DNA of 64,000 bases from Variovorax sp. S12S4 (GTDB lineage Bacteria; Pseudomonadota; Gammaproteobacteria; Burkholderiales; Burkholderiaceae_C). Under the pieces are notes generated by a model that worked only from the letters and a program-made list of their open reading frames with translations, ran no database searches and was not told the origin of the DNA. Positions 29,396 through 37,922 of this stretch are shown here, in pieces; the stretch's first letter is position 1; each line of letters starts with the position of its first letter. Location of the stretch: assembly GCF_023195515.1 (NCBI RefSeq), contig NZ_JALPKR020000002.1, positions 1 through 64,000 on the forward strand, given 5' to 3'. Position numbers and translations under genes: made by a program.

Positions 29396-30601
29396 CCCGC
29401 AGCGTGGCTGCGGCGGCGCAGCGGCGGCAGCTGCAGGTTGGTGAACGCCCGCAGCAGCCACTCCGCGGGGCCATACGCAAAGTTTTGCATCCACCAGCGG
29501 CTCAGAACCAGGTTGCCCGCAAATATGGCCAATGCGACGCCAAAGGTTGCCAGCGGCCCGATGGTGCCGATCCACCGCAGCCCGTAGGCCAGAAAGATCC
29601 ACGCGCAGACCAGCGATTGCAGCAGGTAGTTGGACAGCGCCATGCGCCCCGCAGGCGCCAGCCATTGCGCCAGCACGCGGCCAGGCCCGGTCTGGAACAC
29701 CAGCAGCATGCCGGCTGCATAAGCGGCCGCCAGGAACGGTGCCGTCAGCAGCGTGGCCGCCAAGCCCTGGATCTGGCGCGCCACATCGTTCAGCCGCATG
29801 GCAGGCAAGGCATAGACCAGCGCACCCGGCACGCCGACGAGCAAGCCCCAGAACAACACCCGCCGCAGCAGCTTGCCATGCGCCTCTGCATGCGCGAGCA
29901 ACCCGCGCTTGCCGGCAATGAACCCCGCAAAGAACATGGCCAGCGCCTCGGGTGCCTGTACCAGCGCGGTGATCCACCACACCTGCGACAGGTCGCGCAG
30001 GTGCTGCACCATCACCATGGTCGGCGAGGCACGGTAGGCGGCCAGCGCCCTGGCCGCGTCGGCGTAGGCGGCTTCGTTGGCCAGCCGCATGTCCGCATGC
30101 GTTACCAGATAGCCAACGGCGGCCCACGCCAGCGACACAAGCAGCACCAGCCCGATGGCCGCGCACGCCATGAACACATCGCCCCGTCGCCGCAGCAACA
30201 GCAGCACCGCGCCCAGCACCGCATATGTGGTGAGGATGTCGCCGTAATAGAGCACCACGGCATGCAGCACGCCGATGACCCACAGGCCCACCAGCCGCCG
30301 CACCATGCGCGGCGCAAAGCGCTTGCCGTCGCGCTCCGCCGCCCGCATCTGCAGCGTGAAGCTGTAGCCGAACAAAAACGAGAACAGCAGGTAGAACTTG
30401 GTCTCGAACACAAACGCCCGCACGAACGAGGCGCTGCGGTCGGCCAGCGAAACAGCGAGCGGATCGGGAATGCCCAGGCCGTAGTAGGTAGATGCGAAGC
30501 TTGCGATGTTGACCACCAAAATGCCCAGCAGCGCAAAGGCCGCGCAGCGCATCGACCAGGTGCTGGCGCTCGTTCGTCGTTTCTTTCGGGGCAGGCGTCA
30601 T
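29371..30601 (-). CDS. DUF418/YeiB-like membrane protein, one-base frameshift
   Basis: Polytopic inner-membrane protein of about 409 residues. Family features are the N-terminal RQHLVDALRGFALLGILVVNI (after repair), FSFLFGYSFTLQM, and the C-terminal DUF418 domain with GRMALSNYLLQSLVC and LSRWWMQNFAYGPAEWLLR. The start at 30601 overlaps the MarR stop (ATGA). One extra base in the GGCC at 30538-30541 breaks the N-terminal frame after DALRG. Its 3' end overlaps the convergent MscS gene by 25 bp. YeiB-type proteins are related to acyltransferases or transporters; no activity can be assigned. Confidence 0.82.
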
Positions 30602-31128
30602 TCAGGCTTTCTTGGCTTCAGGGGTAGATTGGCGCCACCCGCGCCGCGGCGGCCGCGGTCTGCCTTGGGCAGCACCGCCTCTTCGACCATGCGCTCCGCC
30701 CGGGCGTGCAGGCGGTGCAGCGACTCGTCGAGCCGCGCCGCGTCGTCGTCGCTCAACGCGCCCAGCAGCTCGGTGTTGATTTGCGTGACCAGCGGAAACA
30801 GCTCTTCATACAGCGCCTGCCCGCTTTCGGTGAGCCCCAGCCGCACCTGCCGCCGGTCGCCCGGCCGCACCACGCGCGACACCAGGTGCTTGGCGACCAG
30901 CGAACCGACCGCCTTGGAGGTGCGGGCCCGGTCCAGTTGCGCATGCTCGGCCAGCTCGGAAGAACTGAGCTCGCCGCGGCTTGCCAGCACCGCAACCAGC
31001 CGCCATTCGCGCCGGGTAATGCCAAAGCGCCCCTCGCACAGCCGGATGACCATGCTGCCCGCCACCGACAGCAGGCGCGACAGCCGGTACAGCAGCAAAT
31101 CGTCCAGCGGGCGGCGCGGCGCGGTCAT
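30598..31128 (-). CDS. MarR-family transcriptional regulator
   Basis: Winged-helix regulator, 176 residues. The DNA-binding core is ITRREWRLVAVLASRGELSSSELAEH with the recognition helix RARTSKAVGSLVAKHLV and the wing DRRQVRLGLTESG. The C-terminal Arg/Pro-rich tail is probably unstructured. It is first in a two-gene unit with the DUF418 protein and divergent from the Bug/sulfatase cluster, which it may control through the small inverted repeat just upstream. Confidence 0.92.
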   Translation of the reverse strand: MTAPRRPLDDLLLYRLSRLLSVAGSMVIRLCEGRFGITRREWRLVAVLASRGELSSSELAEHAQLDRARTSKAVGSLVAKHLVSRVVRPGDRRQVRLGLTESGQALYEELFPLVTQINTELLGALSDDDAARLDESLHRLHARAERMVEEAVLPKADRGRRGAGGANLPLKPRKPE

Positions 31129-31150
31129 TGGGGGTTAGTCCGGGGGATGG

Positions 31151-31163
31151 TTGATTAGATCAA
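31151..31163. promoter_or_regulatory. Inverted repeat, candidate MarR operator
   Basis: TTGAT-TAG-ATCAA, a perfect 5-bp inverted repeat with a 3-bp centre, lies 22 bp before the marR-like start in the 118-bp divergent region. MarR proteins typically bind AT-rich palindromes of about this size near their own start. Assignment is by position and symmetry. Confidence 0.5.
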
Positions 31164-31246
31164 TCGAATGTAGCGTCTCTAAAGTCGTTCGCAGCCGCGG
31201 CACCTGGGCCGAGCGGCGCCACCGAACGAGAACCGGAGACATCGAC

Positions 31247-32239
31247 ATGCCCTGCCCTGATTTCGACCGCCGCCAGATCGTTGCCGCCCTGGGCGGCCTT
31301 GCGCTGGCTCCGCTTGCACCATTGGCCAACGCACAGGCGTTTACGCCCGGCCAGCCCATCAAGGTGCTGATTGGCGTGCCCGCCGGCGGCACGCAAGACG
31401 TGCTGACCCGCGCCATTGCAGAGCAGGTGCGCGACACGCTCGGCCCGCTCATCGTGGACAACCGCTCGGGCGCGGCGGGCCGCATTGCGGTGGAAGCGGT
31501 AAAAACCGCGGCGCCCGACGGCCGCACCCTGCTGTTGGGCACCGCCAGCATGATGACCATGTTTCCAAGCGCCTACCGCCAGCTGTCGTACGACCCGATC
31601 AAGGACTTTGTGCCCATCATCAATGCGGCGCGCTTCGAGCTGGCGCTGGTCGTGCACAAGGACGTGCCGGCCAACACGCTGGCCGAGTTCATCGCCTGGG
31701 CCAAGGCGCAGGGCGACAAGCTGAGCTTTGCTTCTTACGGCGCCGGAACGCCTTCGCACTTCTTGGGTGAAATGCTCAACCGCGCGGCCGGGCTCAAGAT
31801 GGTTCATGTGCCGTACCGCGGCTCTACGCCGGCACGGCAAGACGTGATGGGCGGCTCGGTGCCCGTGTACTTCGACACCATTGGCGGCGCGCAGCAGCTG
31901 CTGCCTTCGGGCCGCGTGAAGGTGCTGGCCACCAGTGGCGACAAGCGTTCTCCGCTGATGCCCAACCTGCCCTGCTTTGTAGAGAGCGGCTACAAGGACG
32001 TGGTGGCCACCGCCTGGTTTGCCTACTACGCGCCCCTTAAGACGCCGCAGCCCATCGTCGACAAGCTGCGCGCCGAATTCACCCGCGCCATCAATTCGCG
32101 CGAAGTGCGCCAGCAACTGCTGCAGAACGGCATGTACCCCGTGGGCGACAACAGCGACGCACTCTTGAAGACCATGCGCGAAGACACGGCACGCTGGGCA
32201 GGCATCATGAAGGCCGTGAACTTTCAGGCCAACGATTGA
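31247..32239 (+). CDS. Bug-type (TctC) periplasmic solute-binding protein 1
   Basis: Tripartite tricarboxylate transporter receptor of 330 residues, in a family greatly expanded in Burkholderiales. ATG 31247 gives a signal peptide (RRQIVAALGGLALAPLAPLANA). Family segments are KVLIGVPAGGTQDVLTRAI, VDNRSGAAGRIAVEAVKTA, VPYRGSTPARQDVMGGSV and the late APLKTPQPIVDKLRAEF. It lacks a TctA/TctB membrane partner in this window, as is usual for Bug proteins. It is followed after 53 bp by a second Bug gene and then a sulfatase, suggesting uptake of a sulfated or carboxylated substrate, or sensing of it. Confidence 0.92.
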   Translation: MPCPDFDRRQIVAALGGLALAPLAPLANAQAFTPGQPIKVLIGVPAGGTQDVLTRAIAEQVRDTLGPLIVDNRSGAAGRIAVEAVKTAAPDGRTLLLGTASMMTMFPSAYRQLSYDPIKDFVPIINAARFELALVVHKDVPANTLAEFIAWAKAQGDKLSFASYGAGTPSHFLGEMLNRAAGLKMVHVPYRGSTPARQDVMGGSVPVYFDTIGGAQQLLPSGRVKVLATSGDKRSPLMPNLPCFVESGYKDVVATAWFAYYAPLKTPQPIVDKLRAEFTRAINSREVRQQLLQNGMYPVGDNSDALLKTMREDTARWAGIMKAVNFQAND

Positions 32240-32292
32240 CTGAACGACTGAACAACCAAACGACTGATCGACTGAACGAGGAGGAACCCGAC

Positions 32293-33297
32293 ATGCTGAA
32301 CAACACCCCCACCAACACCCCCATCACCCGCCGCCTTGCCGCGCTGCTTGCCGCAGCCGGCCTCATGGCCTCCATGGCCGCCGTAGCGCCCCAGGCAAGC
32401 GCGCAAGCGCTCGACAGCCCGCTGCACATCGTGGTCGGCTACGCACCGGGCGGTGCCACCGACCGCGTGGCGCGCATCGTCGGCGACAAGCTGGCAGCGC
32501 GCCTGGGCGTGCCCGTGGTGGTCGACAACAAGCCCGGCGCCGGCGGCCGCCTTGCGGCCCAGCAGGTCAAGAACACCCCCGCCAGCCAGAACGTGCTGAT
32601 GCTTGCCAACCCCGCCGTGATGGTGGTGGCGCCGCTCGTCTTCAAGGACAACAACTACGACCCCGAGCGCGACTTCGTGCCCGTGTCGCACGTCAACGCC
32701 TACGACTTTGCGCTGTCTGTGTCGCCCCACCTGCCGGTGCGCGAACTCAACCATTTGCTCGCCTGGATGCGCGCCAACCCCAACCAGGCCAACGTGGGCG
32801 TGCCCGCCACCGGCAGCCTGCCGCACTTCTTCGGCCTGATGGTGGGCGAAAAAGCCAAGGTGCAGACGCAGATCATCGGCTACCGCGGCTCGGCCCCGCT
32901 GCTGAACGACCTCATCGGCGGCCAAGTGCCGATTTCGGTCGACACCGAAGACGTGGTGCTGCCGCAGCACAACGCCGGCAAGCTGCGCATCCTGGCCCTT
33001 TCGGGCGCCAAGCGCTCGCCCTTTGCGCCCAACATTCCCACCTTCAAGGAAGCCGGCCTCGACCTGGCCGCCACCGGCTGGAACACCTTCTTTGCGCCCG
33101 CCAGCATGCCCAAGGACAAGGTCGAACGCCTGTCCAACATGATTCGCGACGTGATGCAAGACGCCGACACCCAGCGCAAGTTCAAGGACGCTGGCATGAC
33201 CCCCGTGGTGAGCACGCAGGCGCAAACCGCCGCAATGCTCAAGGCCTACAAGGCGCAGTGGGCGCCCGTCGTTCAAAAGTCTGGCTACCAGCCCTGA
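32293..33297 (+). CDS. Bug-type (TctC) periplasmic solute-binding protein 2
   Basis: Second receptor of the same family, 334 residues, clearly diverged from its neighbour, so not a recent duplication. ATG 32293 has GAGGAGG about 10 nt upstream. Signal peptide ends ASAQ. Family segments: HIVVGYAPGGATDRVARIV, VDNKPGAGGRLAAQQVK, GYRGSAPLLNDLIGGQVP, FFAPASMPKDKVERLS. The spacer before it is made of imperfect repeats of GACTGAAC. The sulfatase follows after 38 bp, so all three genes probably share a transcript. Confidence 0.92.
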   Translation: MLNNTPTNTPITRRLAALLAAAGLMASMAAVAPQASAQALDSPLHIVVGYAPGGATDRVARIVGDKLAARLGVPVVVDNKPGAGGRLAAQQVKNTPASQNVLMLANPAVMVVAPLVFKDNNYDPERDFVPVSHVNAYDFALSVSPHLPVRELNHLLAWMRANPNQANVGVPATGSLPHFFGLMVGEKAKVQTQIIGYRGSAPLLNDLIGGQVPISVDTEDVVLPQHNAGKLRILALSGAKRSPFAPNIPTFKEAGLDLAATGWNTFFAPASMPKDKVERLSNMIRDVMQDADTQRKFKDAGMTPVVSTQAQTAAMLKAYKAQWAPVVQKSGYQP

Positions 33298-33335
33298 ACA
33301 ACCGCCTCGCTTCAGACAGACCGACAGACAGACAC

Positions 33336-34677
33336 ATGAAAAGACCCAACATCATCTTCATAGTGGCCGACGACCTCGGCTACGCCGACCTTGGCTGCTA
33401 TGGCGGCCGCGACGCCGCATTCGGCCCCGTGTCGCCCGTGCTCGACGGCCTGGCCGCCAACGGCTTGAAGCTCACCCAGGGCTACTCGAACTCGCCCGTG
33501 TGCTCGCCCACCCGCTTTGCCATGATTACCGCGCGCTACCAATACCGCCTGCGCGGCGCGGCCGAAGAGCCCATCAGGAGCAGCAGCCGCGGCAGCACCA
33601 CGCTCGGCCTGCCCACCGACCACCCCACCCTGCCGTCATTGCTGAAGGCCGGCGGCTACCAGACCGCCCTCATCGGCAAATGGCACCTGGGCTACCCGCC
33701 CCACTTTGGCCCGCTGCGATCGGGGTACGACGAATTCTTCGGTCCCATGTCGGGCGGCGTCGACTACTTTACGCATTGCGACTCCACCGGCCAGCACGAC
33801 CTGTGGTTTGGCGAAGAAGACAAGAAAGAAGACGGCTACCTGACCGACATTCTTTCGAAACGCGCAGTCGACTACGTCGAATGCATGGCCGCCAAACAGA
33901 AGCAGCAGCGAAGAAGGAAAAGAAGCCCCCTTCTTCTTGAGCCTGCACTACACCGCCCCCCACTGGCCGTGGGAAACCCGCGACGACGCAGACAAAGCGC
34001 CCACCGTCAAAGACAACCTCTTCGACCTGGCCGGCGGCAACATTCATGTGTACCGCCGCATGATCCATCACATGGACGAAGGCATCGGCTGGATCATGGC
34101 CGCGCTCGAAAAGCACGGCATGGCCGACAACACCCTGGTGGTGTTTACCAGCGACAACGGCGGCGAACGTTTTTCAGACAACTGGCCCCTGGTCGGCGGC
34201 AAGATGGACCTGACCGAAGGCGGCATCCGCGTGCCATGGATCGCGCACTGGCCCGCAGTGATCGCCAAGGGCAGCGAGAGTACGCAACTCTGCATGACCA
34301 TGGACTGGTCCGCCACCATGCTCGACGCGGCCGGCGTGAAGGCCGATGCGACCTACCCGCTCGACGGCGTGTCGCTGATGCCTGTGCTGAAGGATGCGAA
34401 GCACAGCTTCCGCAGGCCGCTGCACTGGCGCATGAACCATCGCGGGCAGGAAGCGATGCGCGACGGGGACTGGAAGTACCTGAAGGTGGATGGGAACGAA
34501 TACCTGTTCAACATTCCGGCTGATGAGCGCGAGCGGGCGAATCTGGGGAAGAAGGAGCCGGAGAGGCTGGCTGCGATGCGCGAGGAATGGGCGGCTTGGA
34601 ACGCGACGATGCCTGGGATTCCGGAGGATGCGACTGTTAGTTTGGGGTATTCGGTTAAGGATATGCCGCAGAGGTAG
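33336..34677 (+). CDS. Type I sulfatase (arylsulfatase-like), frameshifted
   Basis: Sulfate-ester hydrolase of about 446 residues after repair, with no signal peptide visible. ATG 33336 leads into RPNIIFIVADDLGYADLG, the metal-binding start of the alkaline phosphatase superfamily. The formylglycine site is the CSPTR in NSPVCSPTRFAMITARY (Cys type), then GKWHLGY. The frame is lost by one net extra base in a repetitive A/G/C stretch at about 33900-33930 (it includes CCCCC at 33926-33930). It resumes with FFLSLHYTAPHWPWE, and the second metal site VVFTSDNGGE follows. It closes the Bug-Bug-sulfatase cluster. Confidence 0.85.
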
Positions 34678-34873
34678 GACGGAGTGGGCATGGGTCGGTG
34701 GCTGCTTAAGACTAAAAACAGTCGTTGACGTCCAAGGTTCGAGCGACCGGTATTCGTGAGACCGGGCATCTGCGCCGCTAGCATTGCCGTCGTCAACCGC
34801 TTGCGGCGATGCGGAGCAGGACCACCCGGATAGTTTCGTGCCTCGCAACCGCGGCATCCTGGCAACGACAACC

Positions 34874-35323
34874 CTAGACGCTCGGCAAAGTTCTGCCGCT
34901 GCAAATGATCGTCAACGACTTCGCTCCCCTGGTCATGGCGACATAAAGGTCTTTGGTACCGAGCGAGTCGGCGTCCAAGATCACCGCATGGTCGTACTCG
35001 AGCCCCTTGACCAGCAACGTCGTGCCAATGAGCTTCTGGTGCCTGATCGGCCTGCCCGTGTGCCGCATTTCCCTCTGGTACAGGTTCGCCGCTTCAAGGA
35101 ACGTCGCCCCTGCCCCGTCTATGTGCAGCTTCAGGACGTTCATGAAGCGGTAGAGCAAATCCCGACGGTAGGCCGCAGTCTCAGGGTTGTCCCTCAGCAG
35201 CAAGACAAAGGCTTTGAGGTTCTTGCTCGTCGGAGTCGTGAGATACAGGTTCGCCGCCGCCAGCAACTCGGGATACTTCGTGGCCTTCGTCTCCTTGGCA
35301 AGGCGCTCTTCTCGTTCGTTAAG
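34874..35323 (-). pseudogene. UvrD-like helicase, C-terminal fragment (GajB-like remnant)
   Basis: Only about 150 residues of a superfamily 1 helicase remain. The recognisable parts are helicase motif V (IGTTLLVKGLEYDHAVILD) and motif VI (DLYVAMTRGAKSLTII), near the C-terminus of UvrD/Rep proteins. Walker A, Walker B and motifs I-IV are absent. The open frame starts in the sequence KLLNEREERLAKETKATKY directly at an AAGCTT hexamer (35324-35329), where the OLD/TOPRIM gene frame ends in coherent sequence. OLD nuclease followed by UvrD helicase is the Gabija (GajA-GajB) order, so this is probably a helicase remnant of such a system. It cannot be functional as a helicase. Confidence 0.75.
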
Positions 35324-36570
35324 AAGCTTGACTCGGCGAAGACCACGAAGGCCAGGTTCCTGCACGTCGTGGACTTCGCCAAGGACTGCTTCACCGCCGT
35401 CGACAAGGCGCTGACCGCTGGCACCAAGCTTGGCAACATTGGATCCGCGAAAGCAGGCGTCAACGTCTTGAACCACTGATCACCGCGGGTTGTGTCTTTG
35501 AACCAACCTGCCTTCTTCGCCGCCAACCCAATGTCGGCTCGCAGCTTGGCACTCTCAACCCACTTTCCAATGTCTTGATCCAAATCGGCCATAAACCGCG
35601 AGCGCACCTGGTCGTATGCGGGGAAACTCAACACATCCTGCGCAAGCTCGACGCTATCGATCACGCTGGCCCACGGCAAATCCTGAAAAGCCCGTTCCTC
35701 CAACGACAACTTGCCGTCCCATACCGTCACGGGAATGCCAAGAGCAACGAGCTCGGCCACGTCAGCCGGTGAGAACTGGTCGTCAGCGTCGGCGTCGGCA
35801 AGAACCGCCACTTCATAGCAGAGCGACTTGAAGGCTTTCGCCAGTGCCCTGACCTTGTTGCCGCTGGCCGCATTGAGCAGGGACAGGCCGTGGTACGAAA
35901 ACGGATCTTTGCCCTTGCCTAGCTGGTAGTCGTCAAAGCCCCTCAAGAAGCCCACCTCCGTGGCCCCCTCGCAAACGAGAACCTTCTTTGCCAAGAACGC
36001 TTCCGTGCTGGACCGAATCTTCCCCTGAACTTCGTGCTCTTTGAGACTGTCGGATGCGGCCGAAATGATCTGAACACTTCCGTCCTTGCTGTGGACTATG
36101 TAGAGCTCGCCCACGGTGAGTTCACGAAGCACGACAGGTGAATGGGTCGTCAGGAAATACTGACCCCGCTTGTCCTCTCGCACGTGCTTCAAGAGCCGAG
36201 AAATGCGGTGAGGCTCAAGCCCGAATTCAACCTCGTCAAAGAGCGTCACATGGCCTTCTTCAAGGCCCATTTTCTGAATGCCGCACAACAGCATTCGCCG
36301 TGACCCCAGACCCAACTGGCGAAGCGGAATGTCGCCGTCATGAAGAGCGAGGCCCCCGACCTTCAGGTTCACCGAACTCAGATCCAAGTGGGCCTTATAG
36401 GCGTCCACAACAGGCACCCCCAAAATCTTTGCCACCTCCTGAGACTTCACCGCAGCAGCGTCAAAGTTCTTCAAGGTGTTGGGCCTGTCAGCGTCAAGTG
36501 AGGTCCGGGCCGTTCTTGAAGCATTGGCAAGCAACTCGTTCAAGCTCTGGGCTTCAGTAAGCTTCGCCAC
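35324..36570 (-). pseudogene. OLD-family/TOPRIM nuclease lacking its N-terminal lobe (GajA-like remnant)
   Basis: The reading frame (apparent GTG start at 36570) contains the C-terminal half of an ABC-type ATPase: a signature-like IPLRQLGLGSRRMLLCG, Walker B VTLFDEVEFGLEP and the H-loop YFLTTHSPVVLREL. A TOPRIM nuclease follows: VLVCEGATEVGFLRGFDDY with its glutamate, and AVLADADADD with the aspartates. The N-lobe with Walker A is missing, so the ATPase is dead as written. Sensible sequence ends at 35324-35329; past it the frame runs on as low-complexity Arg-rich residues to 35194. Both ends coincide with AAGCTT. Lower GC than the flanks suggests transfer. Confidence 0.78.
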
Positions 36571-37318
36571 GGTTCGTGACCCACCAAGCTATGCCGTGCT
36601 GCTTGGTCGTCTTGTCGGCCTTGCCGGTGTCAATGTGATAAATCTTGGCCGTGCCGTAGCCGGGCACTTCAACGTCCACAATCGAGAGGGACGACTTGCT
36701 GATGTCGGCAAACGAAATGGGAGTGCCGTTCAGGCTGACCTTGAAGGACGGGTTAGCAAGGAACCGACCACCAAGGAGCTCTCTGGCCTGTTCAACCGTG
36801 AGGTTGGTCTGACGGATTTCGCCTTCGCCTGTGATCGTCGTGCCATGCCCTTCAACACCCTTCTCAACGAACTCCACGAGTTCAGTGATGAGGGGCTTGT
36901 TGGCCGTGCGGCTGACCTTGTAGACGATCTTTTGGCCGTCCTTGACAGAGGTGACGACGTAGTTCTTGGTGAGGCAGAAGCTAGCGAAGCGGCCCTTGCC
37001 GTTCTTGCCGAAGACGAAGCGTGGAAGACCTTCTACACCTGGTGGGGGTGCCGCCGTGAGTCCGGTCTTGGCGATACGGTCATAGGACATGGCACGCCAG
37101 ATGTAATCGAACTCGGCCTTGGTCATTCCCTTACCGTTGTCCGAAATGGAGAACTGCTTGTTCTTCTTCGAATCGGGCCAGCTTATGTCGACCTTCGTCG
37201 CATAGGCGTCCCAGCAGTTGGCAACGAGCTCAACGATGGCCGTGCTGGGGTTGGTGATGATGGAGCCAGCCCAGCTTTCAAGAAAGCGGTTTTCATAAAA
37301 AATGTCTTCCTGCTGCAC
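36554..37318 (-). pseudogene. GHKL (Hsp90-like) ATPase, truncated after the N-terminal domain
   Basis: 254 residues from a GTG at 37318. A complete GHKL nucleotide site is present: N-box TAIVELVANCWDAYATKV, G1 box ISDNGKGM and G2-like FGKNGKGRFASF. The sequence continues to HGIAWWVTNR, a point where homologous proteins go on for hundreds of residues, and then ends abruptly six bases after an AAGCTT hexamer (36559-36564). No transducer or effector domain remains. Such stand-alone Hsp90-like ATPases occur in defence islands. The start is uncertain: an ATG at about 37331 would be usable if one G of a GGGGG run were removed. Confidence 0.72.
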
Positions 37319-37398
37319 AGACCGCCCCCATTTTTATTGCAATGAGATCCATCCGACGCCCACACCTTCGCTAAGCTGATGGCGGCTAGGGCCAAAGG

Positions 37399-37916
37399 CT
37401 AAGGTTCAATCACGAACCAATGGTTCGTCTTGTCATAGTGAGCGTATTCTCCGCCACCCACGTGTAATTCGCACTTCGGAGAACCATGCGTGGAATTTCT
37501 CGTCGGAAAAATAGCTGCTGCTCTCGGCAAGCAAGCTGTTGGCCGTGGCTCGTTCCAAGCTTGTACTGAAGTAGCTGATCTCTTGTTGCGAGATAGATCC
37601 CGCCGAACTTGAGCGTGTTTTTGCCCCTCGACATGTTTAGGAGCGTATGCACGCCATGAGCAGCAAAGCTGCTTCCCAGCCATTCGGGCGAGTGGGCCGG
37701 TCCGTTGAAGAAAGCTGCCGTTGGCGGCCCGGGATCGAAAGACGGTTCACGCTGCATACCGGACTTCGAGCCCGTCACCTCGACGCACAGCTGGGTACAT
37801 GCCTCGATATATGACACACGCCAAGGCCCGCATGACGCCTCCGCGCTCCGCACGCACATGAGAGAGGAGAGGGGCAGGTCGGGACCTTCGCCGCCTTGTT
37901 CGACGTAAATGTCCAT
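37399..37916 (-). pseudogene. Unknown protein coupled to the MBL-fold gene, frame-broken
   Basis: Begins with ATG 37916, six bases after the stop of the metallo-beta-lactamase-fold gene and with GGGG just before it, so it was the second gene of that unit. The first 130 residues read coherently (MDIYVEQGGEGPDLPLSSLM, then FGGIYLATRDQLLQYKLGTSH). Between 37540 and 37450 coherent peptide fragments jump through all three frames (SSSYFSDEKFHAWFSEV, then CELHVGGGEYAHYDKTNHW FVIEP in another frame, stop at 37399). At least two indels are needed. I do not recognise a family. It could be an immunity or effector partner of the MBL protein. Confidence 0.5.
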
Positions 37917-37922
37917 TGCCCC

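Noticed and set aside
34730..34760. GGTTCGAGCGACC resembling a tRNA T-loop
   Set aside because: Flanking bases do not form a T-stem or an acceptor stem; no anticodon arm can be folded.
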